This document shows, in pieces, positions 41,211-49,287 of a stretch of DNA of 64,000 bases (positions are counted from its first letter, which is position 1; each line of letters starts with the position of its first letter). The stretch is taken from contig JAKFYH010000022.1 in the NCBI GenBank assembly GCA_021730945.1, forward strand, positions 1 through 64,000. Reading direction: 5' to 3'. Source of the DNA: Acidobacteriota bacterium. GTDB taxonomy: Bacteria > Acidobacteriota > Vicinamibacteria > Vicinamibacterales > UBA2999. Both the position numbers and the translations under genes were made by a program. Under the pieces are notes generated by a model. That model worked only from the letters and a program-made list of their open reading frames with translations, ran no database searches and had not been told where the DNA came from.

Positions 41211-42663
41211 ACCTGCCCGCGTAGCGCCGCAGCCGCAAGTAGGCCTGCCACATGGCGGTGGCGCTTACGAACAGGCCGCCCAGGCTCAAGCCGATCACGA
41301 CCAGGTCCCACAGCGGCCGCCGGTAGTAGAGAAACGGAAAGTCCAGGCTGTGCAACCCGTGATACAGCCATCGATTGACGCGGCTCAGGCGCTCTTCCTT
41401 GCGGACGATGGCGCCGAGACGGGGATCGAGGTAGAGCCACGTGCGTTGCGGATCACGATAGCGCACGCGCAGGACCGGCAGGTCCAACTGGCCGTCGCGA
41501 CGGTAGTAGTACGCGTCGTACTCGCTCATCCAGTAAACGCCCTCAATGGGCACGCCAGGCATGGCGTCGTGCGCGGCGCCGAGCATGCGATCGGCATTGA
41601 AAGCGGCATCCGGCCCCTGTGCTCTTGTATCGAGCGCCACCAGGCCCGCCGGTGCGCGCAGGTAGTGTTGCCCGTGAAAGCGAATAATCTCGACCTGCTT
41701 CGGCTTGGCGAACCCGAAGGCATCGAGTCCTCGCTGAAGGGCAGCCAGCGTCACGTCGGCGGGCCGCAGCGGTCCATGCGACACGCCCTCGCGCTGCGCG
41801 CGCGTGGGCGCGGTACTCGGGCTCCAGTTCCACGGGTCCATCGACAACAGGCCGCTGAACACCCACGCGATGGTGGCGACGCCGCAGACCAGGCCCGCAT
41901 AGTGGTGCCGGCGCGTGACACCGGCATACGGCGTCCGGTAGTGGCGGTCTTTCAACCTGAAGCGGCGGAAGGGCGAAAACCGCCAGATACCCCAGGAGAA
42001 GCCGGCCAGCGCCGTGACGGTTCCTGCCAGCGACAGGCCGATGACAAGGGCGGACCACAGCGCCGGTTGCCGGCGCAACGGCGCAAAGTAGAGCCAGTGT
42101 GGAACGGCGCCAAGCCAGCCCCACCGCCGTCCGCTCGCAGTGGTCTTCATCACGACGTCGCCACTGCGCTCGGCCACGTACAGCCGCGTTGCTTCGCCAT
42201 CGTCCACCGCAATCCGGTGGAGAGGCAGTTGAGTGCGAACACTGAACGTCCACTGGTCGGGCGCCTCGATCCTGGCGTCGTAGTGAAGCCCGTGGCCGGG
42301 CGACGCGAACGATCGGGCGATGCTGAGGGCGCCGGCCGCCGTGAGCGGGGTAAGCGCCTCGCCGGTGTCGGCGAACACCGTCCGCGCGCCCACGTCGGTC
42401 GTGACGTGATAAACCGGCCGGCCGTCGAGCATGGCCAGGGTCAGCCGCTGCGCCTCGGCCGACACCACGCCTGGGCCAATCGTGACGGCGGCGCTGTCGA
42501 TCGGCGCCAGCGCCGCCAGCCGCTCGGCGGGATCGAGCGCCGGCATCCGCACATAGATCATCACCAGGCCGGATGCGAACCAGACAGCGAACACCGCACT
42601 CAGGGCGATCCCCAGCCACCGGTGCGTATAGACGAGCGTCCGCACGACCCGGTGGCGGCTCAC
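41200..42663 (-). CDS. PepSY-associated membrane protein
   Basis: A protein of 487 residues. About four membrane helices (THRWLGIALSAVFAVWFASGLVMIY, ALWSALVIGLSLAGTVTALAGFSWGIW, HYAGLVCGVATIAWVFSGLLSMD and LWDLVVIGLSLGGLFVSA) flank two periplasmic PepSY-like domains. The pattern matches PepSY-associated TM proteins, often annotated as iron-uptake or siderophore-reductase membrane components. His residues near helix ends could bind heme. The neighbouring cytochrome c' gene converges on it. The ligand is unknown. Confidence 0.78.
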   Translation of the reverse strand: MSRHRVVRTLVYTHRWLGIALSAVFAVWFASGLVMIYVRMPALDPAERLAALAPIDSAAVTIGPGVVSAEAQRLTLAMLDGRPVYHVTTDVGARTVFADTGEALTPLTAAGALSIARSFASPGHGLHYDARIEAPDQWTFSVRTQLPLHRIAVDDGEATRLYVAERSGDVVMKTTASGRRWGWLGAVPHWLYFAPLRRQPALWSALVIGLSLAGTVTALAGFSWGIWRFSPFRRFRLKDRHYRTPYAGVTRRHHYAGLVCGVATIAWVFSGLLSMDPWNWSPSTAPTRAQREGVSHGPLRPADVTLAALQRGLDAFGFAKPKQVEIIRFHGQHYLRAPAGLVALDTRAQGPDAAFNADRMLGAAHDAMPGVPIEGVYWMSEYDAYYYRRDGQLDLPVLRVRYRDPQRTWLYLDPRLGAIVRKEERLSRVNRWLYHGLHSLDFPFLYYRRPLWDLVVIGLSLGGLFVSATAMWQAYLRLRRYAGRFSP

Positions 42664-42818
42664 GTCACCTCACGGGCTTCCTGTTCCGCACGAGTCGCTG
42701 ATGGTCCGGCCCGGCCGCCCGCATGGGGTGAGCTTGTATCACAGGCCGGCCGGTGTCGTTTACACTGTCATGGCCTCGCGGCCAGGGAGGTTTCTGGCGC
42801 CGGCGACACCAACACCGC
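42664..42818. other. Divergent intergenic region
   Basis: About 155 bp between the PepSY gene and the FHA gene. It has an AT-richer stretch, GTTTACACTGTCATGG, possibly a promoter for the FHA gene, and no other feature was recognised. Confidence 0.35.
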
Positions 42819-43157
42819 ATGTGGACACTGCAATCGATCGATTCTGCCGACGCTAACTGGAACTTCCGTCTGTTGCCGGGCACGCTCAAGACCATGGGCC
42901 GGGCGCCGGGCGTGGACTTTGTCGTCGACGCCGCGCTGGTCTCTCGCGTCCATTGCCGCCTGACCCTGAGCAACGGCAACGAGCTGCTGCTCGAGGACCT
43001 CGGCAGCACCAACGGCACGTTCGTGAACGGGAGTAAGGTCACCAAGACCACGCTCCATGACGGCGACAAGCTGACCGTCGGCCGTGTGGAGTTCGTGGTG
43101 AACACCGATTCGCCCGGACAGCGGGCTGGCCACCCGAAGACGACCTGGACGACGTAA
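42819..43157 (+). CDS. Single-domain FHA protein
   Basis: A protein of 112 residues, almost entirely one FHA domain: TMGRAPGVDFVVDAALVSRVHCRLTL (G-R, then S-R-x-H) and LEDLGSTNGTFVNGSKV (STNGTxVNG). FHA domains bind phosphothreonine peptides. The protein has no second domain, so it is an adaptor. No intact Ser/Thr kinase is in the window; the only kinase-like protein (45160-45693) lacks catalytic residues. The ATG at 42819 is chosen to exclude codons outside the domain. Confidence 0.85.
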   Translation: MWTLQSIDSADANWNFRLLPGTLKTMGRAPGVDFVVDAALVSRVHCRLTLSNGNELLLEDLGSTNGTFVNGSKVTKTTLHDGDKLTVGRVEFVVNTDSPGQRAGHPKTTWTT

Positions 43158-43170
43158 AGGGCGGGGCCGG

Positions 43171-43830
43171 CTAGCGGCCGGCCAGGTACTCGAGCACGAA
43201 CGGATTGCTGCGCCTCTCCTGGCCAATCGTGGTTTCAGGTCCGTGCCCCGAGTACACGATCGACTCGTCCGGAAACGCGAACAGCACCTCTGTGATCGCG
43301 CGCATCAGCACGTCGTAGTCGCCACCCGGCAGGTCGGTGCGCCCGATGGAACCCGCAAACAGCGTGTCGCCGACAAAGAGCGCCGGCGCCCCTTCGGCGT
43401 CGCGCCTTGACACCGCCAGGCACACGCCGCCTGGCGCGTGACCCGGCGTGTGGTGAACCATCACCACGTAGTCGCCAAAGGAGATGGATTCCTGGTCGGT
43501 ATAGTGCCGATCGACCGGCGGCGGCTGCTCCACCTGCAACCCGAACATCGCGCCCTGTTGGGAGGCGTTGTCGTAAAGCTGTTGGTCAGCCTGATGCAGG
43601 TAAATCGGCACCTTCAGCCGGCGGCGCGCCTCGGCCACTCCCGAAACATGGTCAACGTGCGCGTGGGTCAGCAGGATGGCGCCGACCTTCAGATGCTGCT
43701 CCGCGATGAACGCCAGCAAGTGTTCAACTTCGTCGCCGGGGTCGATGTAAACGGCCGCCCGGGTCCGCTCGCACCCCAGCACATAGCCGTTCTTCTGAAA
43801 CGGCCCTTCCGCGGCAACCCCAAGGATCAT
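43171..43830 (-). CDS. Metallo-beta-lactamase hydrolase, glyoxalase II/YcbL type
   Basis: A protein of 219 residues from the ATG at 43830 (MILGVAAEG). LLTHAHVDHVSG, HHTPGHAPGGVCL, FVGDTLFAGSIGRTDLPGGD and YSGHGPETTIGQE give the complete HxHxDH...H...D...H set of the hydroxyacylglutathione-hydrolase-like branch, and the GRTD motif is typical of YcbL-type enzymes. It probably hydrolyses a thioester. The start at 43845 lies over the predicted -10 box TATCCT, so 43830 is preferred. The GTG of the divergent receiver gene is 17 nt away. Confidence 0.85.
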   Translation of the reverse strand: MILGVAAEGPFQKNGYVLGCERTRAAVYIDPGDEVEHLLAFIAEQHLKVGAILLTHAHVDHVSGVAEARRRLKVPIYLHQADQQLYDNASQQGAMFGLQVEQPPPVDRHYTDQESISFGDYVVMVHHTPGHAPGGVCLAVSRRDAEGAPALFVGDTLFAGSIGRTDLPGGDYDVLMRAITEVLFAFPDESIVYSGHGPETTIGQERRSNPFVLEYLAGR

Positions 43831-43835
43831 TGAAT

Positions 43836-43842
43836 TAGGATA
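43836..43842. promoter_or_regulatory. Overlapping -10 boxes, MBL / receiver pair
   Basis: TAGGAT (43836-43841, plus) ends 6 nt before the GTG at 43848. TATCCT (43842-43837, minus) ends 6 nt before the ATG at 43830. The two boxes overlap almost fully in a 17-nt gap. Confidence 0.45.
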
Positions 43843-43847
43843 CAAGG

Positions 43848-44198
43848 GTGGTCATCGTGGCGGTGGACGATCTGATGTTTGCCTCGCGGATTTCGAGCGC
43901 GGCCAAGGCGCTCGGCGTGCCGATCGCGTTTGCTCGGTCGCCCGAGGCGATCGTCGAGGCGGCCCGCACCAAGGCGCCGCGCCTGGTGATCCTCGACCTC
44001 AACAGTCTGAAAGTCAGGCCGCTCGAAGCGGTGGCCGCGCTCAAGGCCGACGCCGCGCTCGCGGCCATTCCCACCGTCGGGTTTGTTTCGCACGTGCAGA
44101 CCGAATTGATCGGCGAGGCGCGCCTGGCCGGGATCGATCAGGTGCTGGCCCGCTCGGCGTTCGTCACCCAGTTGCCGCAATTACTGCAGGGCTCATGA
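43848..44198 (+). CDS. Receiver-like single-domain protein
   Basis: A protein of 116 residues. The (beta-alpha)5 pattern resembles a response-regulator receiver: VIVAVDDLMFASRISSAAKALG at the first strand, APRLVILDLNS with an Asp at the phosphorylation position (about 50) and IPTVGFVSH after the fourth strand. The acidic pair is reduced to DD at the start and the Lys of the fifth strand is not obvious (VLARSAF), so phosphorylation is uncertain. The GTG start is 17 nt from the divergent MBL start. It overlaps the dehydratase gene as ATGA. Confidence 0.6.
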   Translation: MVIVAVDDLMFASRISSAAKALGVPIAFARSPEAIVEAARTKAPRLVILDLNSLKVRPLEAVAALKADAALAAIPTVGFVSHVQTELIGEARLAGIDQVLARSAFVTQLPQLLQGS

Positions 44199-45163
44199 CA
44201 CTGCCAACCGTTCTCGACATCTACGATGCCCGGCGCCGGCTCGAGCCGCACCTGCGGCCGACGCCCCTGATGCAGTCGCACTGGCTGTCGTCGATTGCCG
44301 ACGGCGAGCTGTTCCTGAAGCTCGAGTCGCTCAACCTCACCAGCTCCTTCAAGATCCGCGGGGCGCTGAACGCGGCGTTGCGGCTGGTCGAGTGCAGTCC
44401 GTCCGGTGCGTCGCCGCAGTTGGTCACGGCGTCGGCCGGCAACCACGGGCGGGCGCTGGCCCTGGCGGCGGAGCAACTGGGTCTGGCCTGCGTGGTCTTC
44501 ACCGCGGCGACCGCGCCCGAGGCCAAGAAGAACGCGATTCGCCGTCACGGCGCCGTGCTGCACGGCGAGTGCGAAGATTACGATGCCGCCGAGCAGCAAG
44601 CCCGGGACTTCGCCGCCAACGAGGGCGGCATCTACATCTCGCCCTACAACCATCGGGACGTGATTGCCGGCGCCGGCACCATCGGACTGGAGATCGTCGA
44701 ATCGTTGCCGGCGCTTGACGCGATCGTGATTCCACTTGGCGGCGGCGGCCTGGCCAGCGGCGTCGGGCTGGCGATCAAGGCCGCGGCGCCGCGCGTCACG
44801 GTGGTGGGGGTGGAGGTGGAGGCATCGTCGCCGTTCACCCTGAGCCTGGAGGCCGGGCGCATCACCGAGATCACGCCGCGGCTGTCGCTCGCCGACGGCC
44901 TCACCGGCAATCTTGAGCCGGACACCATGACCTTCCCGCTGGTCAGGCAGGTTGTCGACTACGTCGTGACGATCAGCGAGGACGACCTGGTCCGGGCGAT
45001 GAAGGGCCTGGCGACCGAAGAGCGGCTAATCGTGGAAGGTGCGGGTGCTGCCGCGACCGCCGCCGTCATTGCCGGCAGGGCGTCGGCGCCTGGGCAGCGC
45101 GTCGTCAGTTTGGTGACCGGCAGCAACGTCGACCTGCCGAAGTGGCTGTTCCACGTCAGTTAG
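44195..45163 (+). CDS. Threonine/serine dehydratase (PLP, TdcB-like)
   Basis: A protein of 322 residues. Fold-type II PLP enzyme: SSFKIRGALNAAL (Schiff-base Lys about 53), TASAGNHGRALALAA (phosphate/cofactor loop) and IPLGGGGLASGVGLAIK (Gly-rich loop). The length and the absence of a C-terminal ACT-like regulatory domain point to the catabolic type. It would convert threonine to 2-oxobutyrate or serine to pyruvate; serine racemase is an alternative. The ATG overlaps the upstream receiver stop. The stop shares a TTAG with the convergent kinase-like gene. Confidence 0.86.
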   Translation: MTLPTVLDIYDARRRLEPHLRPTPLMQSHWLSSIADGELFLKLESLNLTSSFKIRGALNAALRLVECSPSGASPQLVTASAGNHGRALALAAEQLGLACVVFTAATAPEAKKNAIRRHGAVLHGECEDYDAAEQQARDFAANEGGIYISPYNHRDVIAGAGTIGLEIVESLPALDAIVIPLGGGGLASGVGLAIKAAAPRVTVVGVEVEASSPFTLSLEAGRITEITPRLSLADGLTGNLEPDTMTFPLVRQVVDYVVTISEDDLVRAMKGLATEERLIVEGAGAAATAAVIAGRASAPGQRVVSLVTGSNVDLPKWLFHVS

Positions 45164-45693
45164 CCCTGTCGGCCGCGCAGGCGCGCCGCCACTGATGCCG
45201 CCGATTCCGCCGGATCCAGTTCAGGCGTGGCGCGCCCGACCAACGCCGCCAGCAGTTCGCGCAACTGCCTGACATCGATGGCCTCGGTCGATGCGGTCGC
45301 GTGCACCAGGTCGAGCTTGGACTTGCCCTTGGCGGTCAGCAGCACCGTATCGACAGTGATGGCGCCGTGGCACAGGCCAAGCGCATGCAGTTCCGCCACG
45401 CCGTCGGCCACCTCGGCCACGATCTCGGATGCCCGGCGAATGTTGAACGGCTGACCACCCATGATCAACCTGAGGCTGCGACCCTGCACGAACTCGCAGG
45501 CGGCAAAGGTAGCCGCACCGTTGCGAAAGATATCGAAGACCGTGAGCAGCGCGGGATGAAAGAGGCCGCGCAGGCGTTCGTCGAGGCCGGCGACCGGCCG
45601 TAACATGACGGTCTGCGCCGTCTGCATATCGCGCGCCTTGACGGCGGCGCCGGGCGGCGCCAACTCGAGCGGCTGGTAGCGGTTGGCAATCAC
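45160..45693 (-). CDS. Kinase-like protein lacking catalytic residues (pseudokinase)
   Basis: A protein of 177 residues. The sequence follows the Ser/Thr kinase fold from the N-lobe (MIANRYQPLELAPPGAAVKARDMQTAQTVMLRPV) through the hinge (FVQGRSLRLIMGGQP) to the catalytic-loop position ELHALGLCHGAITVDTVLLTAKGK. Where active kinases have HRDLKPxNIL, it has CHGAITVDTVL, so the catalytic Asp is absent, no DFG is seen and the N-lobe Lys is not obvious. The C-lobe after the catalytic loop is largely missing. It probably binds rather than phosphorylates. The start is a GTG directly after the SDR stop. Confidence 0.62.
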   Translation of the reverse strand: MIANRYQPLELAPPGAAVKARDMQTAQTVMLRPVAGLDERLRGLFHPALLTVFDIFRNGAATFAACEFVQGRSLRLIMGGQPFNIRRASEIVAEVADGVAELHALGLCHGAITVDTVLLTAKGKSKLDLVHATASTEAIDVRQLRELLAALVGRATPELDPAESAASVAARLRGRQG

Positions 45694-46410
45694 TCAGGTC
45701 TTGGCCGGCTGCGATGGGCGAATCTCGACGCGGCTGGGCAAGCTGCGCGCCGGGTGATCGAGCACATCAACAATCGCCTGGGCAACGTCGGCCGGCTGCA
45801 GCTTCCAGTCGGCGCCGGTGCTGCTCTGGCGGCCGGAAAACCCGGTCGCCACCGAGCCGGGCAGGATGTAGGTGACCCGGATGTTGTCGGGCCGCAACTC
45901 CTGCATCAGCGCCTCGCTGAAGGCGTTGAGTCCGGCTTTCGACGCGCAGTAGGCGGCGCCGCCGACAAAGGGATTCTTGCTCGCCAGGCTGCTGATGTTG
46001 ACGATCCATCCGCCGCCCCGCTGCCGCAGCACCGGGATGGCGGCCTTGCAGCAATTGAAGACGCCGGTGAGATTGGTGCCGATGATGCGATCCCACTCTT
46101 CATGCGGCATCTCGCTGACCGGCACGCCGACGCCGACACCGGCATTGTTGACCAGGGCGTCGATGCCGCCGAATCGCGCCGCGGCGGTCCGCACCGCCAC
46201 TTCGGCCGAGGCCGGGTCGCGCACGTCGCAGACGATGCCGGCCACCCGGCCGGGATCGCCGCACGCGGTGACCAATGTGTGCTCGGCCCGGACCACGCCG
46301 TCGGTGGAAGTGCCGGTCAGGGCCACCTGCTCGCCGCGAGCGAGCAGCGCCTCGGCCAACGCGTAGCCAATCCCTCTCGTGCCGCCGGTGATCAAGGTGA
46401 CGCGCGCCAT
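45694..46410 (-). CDS. Short-chain dehydrogenase/reductase (SDR)
   Basis: A protein of 238 residues. Classical SDR motifs: VTLITGGTRGIGYALAEAL (TGxxxGIG, about 8-14), VNNAGVG (NNAG, about 84), IVNISS (Ser about 135) and YCASKAG (YxxxK, about 148-152). It reduces or oxidises a carbonyl/hydroxyl with NAD(P)H; the closest known members are 3-oxoacyl-ACP-reductase-like. The ATG at 46410 is used; the ORF-track start is within the divergent gene. An 18-nt gap separates its start from the divergent MDH-like gene. The pseudokinase follows without any gap. Confidence 0.88.
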   Translation of the reverse strand: MARVTLITGGTRGIGYALAEALLARGEQVALTGTSTDGVVRAEHTLVTACGDPGRVAGIVCDVRDPASAEVAVRTAAARFGGIDALVNNAGVGVGVPVSEMPHEEWDRIIGTNLTGVFNCCKAAIPVLRQRGGGWIVNISSLASKNPFVGGAAYCASKAGLNAFSEALMQELRPDNIRVTYILPGSVATGFSGRQSSTGADWKLQPADVAQAIVDVLDHPARSLPSRVEIRPSQPAKT

Positions 46411-46428
46411 GCCTATAGAATAGTCCTC

Positions 46429-47277
46429 GTGTCGACGGTCGCCATCATCGGAGCGGGGGAAATCGGCGGGGCGCTGGCCCGCCAACTCGCCGCCCTCGAC
46501 CTGGTCTCGCGAATCGTCCTGGTCGACGATCTGGGCGCGGTCGCGGCCGGCAAGGCCCTGGACGTGGCGCAATCAAGCCCCGTGGATCGATATCACACGG
46601 CGATGTCAGGCACCAACGACATCGCGGCGGTGGCCGGGGCGGCCGTGATCGTGTTCGCCGATCGGGCCGGTCAGCCGGGCGGCGAATGGCCAGACGAGGC
46701 CGGCCTGACCCTGCTGCGGCAGGTGGCGGGGCTGAACCAGGTGGCGCCGCTGCTATGCGCCGGGCCCGGGCAGGGCCGCCTGATCGAACGCGGCGTCAAC
46801 GAACTCGGCCTTCCGCGTACGCGGCTGTTTGGCACCGCCGCCGAGGCCCTGCGTGCGGCGGTCACGGCGATTACAGCACTCGAGGCCGAGGCATCGCCTT
46901 CTGATATTTCGCTGTCGGTGTTGGGACGTCCGCCGCAGCAGGTGATCGTGCCGTGGGACGAGGCGGCGATTGGCGGCCGGTCGATCCCGAAGGTGCTGTC
47001 GGCGGCGCAACTGGCGCGGCTCGATGCGCGGGTGGCGCGACTGTGGCCGCCTGGCCCCTTTGCGCTGGCGTCAGCGGCCGCACGCATCCTGCGCACCGCC
47101 ATCACCCGCGCGCCGCGCGTGCACATGGCGGTGGTGGCGGTGACGCGGGCGGAAGGCACGCCTGGGCGCTCGGCCATCATGCCGGTCACCCTTCAGCCCG
47201 CGGGCATTGCCGCAATCGTCGAACCGGCGTTGTCGTCGCGCGACCGCGTGCGCTACGACACCTCGATGTCGGGTTAG
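46429..47277 (+). CDS. Malate dehydrogenase-like protein without catalytic His
   Basis: A protein of 282 residues. VSTVAIIGAGEIGGALARQLAALDLVSRIVLVDD is a clear MDH/LDH NAD fold, and GKALDVAQSSPVDRYHT matches the next MDH segment. Where MDH has LGxHGDxMVP, this has LGRPPQQVIVP, so the His-Gly-Asp triplet is gone, and the mobile-loop Arg pair (GxPRxPGMxR) is replaced by DRAGQPGGEWPDE. Malate oxidation is therefore unlikely. It may keep NAD binding. The start is GTG, with TAGAAT 7 nt upstream. Its role could be regulatory or scaffolding (inference). Confidence 0.7.
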   Translation: MSTVAIIGAGEIGGALARQLAALDLVSRIVLVDDLGAVAAGKALDVAQSSPVDRYHTAMSGTNDIAAVAGAAVIVFADRAGQPGGEWPDEAGLTLLRQVAGLNQVAPLLCAGPGQGRLIERGVNELGLPRTRLFGTAAEALRAAVTAITALEAEASPSDISLSVLGRPPQQVIVPWDEAAIGGRSIPKVLSAAQLARLDARVARLWPPGPFALASAAARILRTAITRAPRVHMAVVAVTRAEGTPGRSAIMPVTLQPAGIAAIVEPALSSRDRVRYDTSMSG

Positions 47278-47281
47278 GGCG

Positions 47282-47944
47282 TCAGGCTACTCCGGACGAT
47301 TCGCCGGGCGGTTGGGCGAAGACCGCCGACACCTGGTCGATCAGCGCGTCCTCCACTTCGGGAATCGGGACCACCCGGCCAAGTTCGGCCGCCAGTGACG
47401 TCACCGCCTTGTCGGCGATGCCACACGGAACGATCAAGTTGAAGAAATCCAGGTCGGTGGTGACATTGAAGGCGAAGCCATGGCTGGTGACCCACCGCGA
47501 GATGCGGACGCCGATGGCGCCGACCTTCGCGTTGCCCAACCAGGCGCCGCTCATCCCCTTGACGCGATCGGCAGTGAGACCGTAGCCGGCGCACACGCGG
47601 ATCATCACCTCTTCGAGGTCGCGGACGTACTTGTGCACATCGCGCCGATGGGGATTGAGGTCGAAGATTGGGTAGCCGACCACCTGACCGGGGCCGTGGT
47701 AGGTCACATCGCCGCCACGTCCGGTCTCGAAGACCTCGACCCCTCGCGCGGCGAGCAGCTCGGGCGCGGCAAGGATGTGCCGGCGCCCATCCTTCTTCAC
47801 GCCAATGGTGAGGACGTGCGGGTGCTGGAGCAGGAGCAGCGTGTCGGGAATGCGGCCGGCCTTGCGGTCGTCCACCAGCGCGCGCTGCAGATCGAGCCCG
47901 TCCGCATATGAGACGAGCCCGAGCCTGCGAACGTCGATCATCAC
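47282..47944 (-). CDS. lipB: Octanoyltransferase LipB
   Basis: A protein of 220 residues. LipB signatures: RGGDVTYHGPGQVVGYPIFDL (about 76-96), KVGAIGVRISRWVTSHGFAFNV (about 140-161, with the catalytic Lys) and the acyl-acceptor Cys in IVPCGIADKAVTSL (about 172-185). It moves octanoyl from ACP to lipoyl domains, the first step of lipoate assembly. It overlaps the stop of the E2 gene (ATGA), whose lipoyl domain is a direct substrate, so its position in the lpdA-E2-lipB operon is meaningful. Confidence 0.95.
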   Translation of the reverse strand: MMIDVRRLGLVSYADGLDLQRALVDDRKAGRIPDTLLLLQHPHVLTIGVKKDGRRHILAAPELLAARGVEVFETGRGGDVTYHGPGQVVGYPIFDLNPHRRDVHKYVRDLEEVMIRVCAGYGLTADRVKGMSGAWLGNAKVGAIGVRISRWVTSHGFAFNVTTDLDFFNLIVPCGIADKAVTSLAAELGRVVPIPEVEDALIDQVSAVFAQPPGESSGVA

Positions 47945-49224
47945 ACCTGCGACGAATCGAAGGTCTCGATGCCCTTCTTGACGTCGGCCATGAACTGATC
48001 GGCCACCGCGCCGTCAACCAGCCGGTGGTCGTAGCCCAGGGTGAGGAACCCCATCAACCGGATCGCAATCGCATCGTCGATCACCACCGGCCGCTTCTCG
48101 ATCGCGCCGACACCCAGAATGGCCACTTGCGGCTGATTGATGATCGGCAGGCCGAACTGGGCGCCGAAGTTGCCGGGGTTGGTGATGGTGAACGTGCCGC
48201 CATGCACTTCCTCGGGACTCAGCTTCTTCGCGCGCGCGCGCTCGGCCACGTCCTGAATCGCCTTCGACAGCCCGAGCGTGTTCTTTTCGCCGGCCGCCTT
48301 GACGACCGGGACGATCAGGCCCTGCTCGAGCGCCACGGCGATCCCGAGGTTGATGTCGGCGCGGTAGATGATGTTGTCGCCGTCGATCGACGCATTGATG
48401 ACCTTGTGCCGCCGCAGGCAATCGACCACCACCTTGGCGATGAACGAGGTGAAGGTGAGCCTGGCGCCCGACCGCTCGTACTCCTCCTTCTTCGCCTTCC
48501 GGATCTGGTCGACACGCGAGTAATTGACCTCGAACACCGAGTAGACGTGCGCTGAGGTGCGCTTGCTCACCACCATGTGCTCGGCGATCTTCTTGCGCAT
48601 CACCGACATCGGCACGACTTGATCGCCAGCCCCTCGGACCACAGGGGGCTGATCCTGAGCGAGCGGTGCGCTCGCAGGGCGAGCGGACCGCGAGTCGATG
48701 GACGGCGTGCTTCCACCTTTCTCGATAAAGCCCAGGATGTCCTGCTTGGTGACCCGGCCGCCAAGGCCCGTGCCGTGGATGCGGCCAATGTCGACGTTGT
48801 GTTCCTTGGCGATGCGGCGGACCAGTGGCGACGACTTCTGACGCTCGCCGTCCTCAGGCGCTGCCGCCGCAACCGGCCCGCCGGCGCCCGCCGGCACGGG
48901 GACGGGGGCGGCCGTTGAGGGCGGCGCAGCCGCAACCGGCGCTGCGGCCACGGCAGTCACCGGCGCCTGGGCCGCAACCTGCTCGCCGGCCACGCCAATC
49001 GTGGCGACGACGCTGTTCACTGGAACCGTCTCGCCTTCCTTGACGGCAATCGCCACCAGCACACCCGCCGCCGGTGACGGAATCTCGGCGTCGACCTTGT
49101 CGGTGGAGATCTCGAACAGCGGCTCATCGCGGTCGACCGCGTCGCCGACTTTCTTGATCCAGCGGACGATGGTGCCTTCGGCAATCGACTCGCCCATCTG
49201 GGGCATGACTACGGGTGTTGACAT
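47941..49224 (-). CDS. 2-oxoacid dehydrogenase E2 (dihydrolipoyl acyltransferase)
   Basis: A protein of 427 residues. Lipoyl domain with EISTDKVDAEIPSP (Lys about 43); Ala/Pro-rich linker; peripheral subunit-binding domain SSPLVRRIAKEHNVDIGRIHGTGLGGRVTKQDI (about 131-163); catalytic domain ending YDHRLVDGAVADQFM (about 398-412). It transfers an acyl group from lipoamide to CoA. The E1 partner is not in the window, so pyruvate, 2-oxoglutarate and branched-chain forms cannot be separated. The second linker (SIDSRSARPASAPLAQDQPP) is encoded by a dispersed repeat (48651-48699). Confidence 0.92.
   Translation of the reverse strand: MSTPVVMPQMGESIAEGTIVRWIKKVGDAVDRDEPLFEISTDKVDAEIPSPAAGVLVAIAVKEGETVPVNSVVATIGVAGEQVAAQAPVTAVAAAPVAAAPPSTAAPVPVPAGAGGPVAAAAPEDGERQKSSPLVRRIAKEHNVDIGRIHGTGLGGRVTKQDILGFIEKGGSTPSIDSRSARPASAPLAQDQPPVVRGAGDQVVPMSVMRKKIAEHMVVSKRTSAHVYSVFEVNYSRVDQIRKAKKEEYERSGARLTFTSFIAKVVVDCLRRHKVINASIDGDNIIYRADINLGIAVALEQGLIVPVVKAAGEKNTLGLSKAIQDVAERARAKKLSPEEVHGGTFTITNPGNFGAQFGLPIINQPQVAILGVGAIEKRPVVIDDAIAIRLMGFLTLGYDHRLVDGAVADQFMADVKKGIETFDSSQV
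48651..48699. repeat. Dispersed repeat in frame in the E2 linker
   Basis: TCCTGAGCGAGCGGTGCGCTCGCAGGGCGAGCGGACCGCGAGTCG is palindrome-rich and resembles the TCGACTCGC...GCTCGCTCAGGA-type dispersed repeat known in other genomes. It lies in the flexible linker, so the protein fold is probably undisturbed. Confidence 0.55.
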
Positions 49225-49287
49225 AATTGCTTCTCAGATCTCGCCTTCGACCTCAGGAACCAGGGCTCAGGACTTGGGTCCTGGATC
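49225..49287. repeat. CAGGA-rich short repeats between lpdA and E2
   Basis: CCTCAGGAACCAGGGCTCAGGACTTGGGTCCTGG is a run of degenerate CAGGA(C/A) steps with internal dyad symmetry (CCAGGGCTCAGGAC / GGGTCCTGG) in the 63-bp spacer. Confidence 0.4.
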
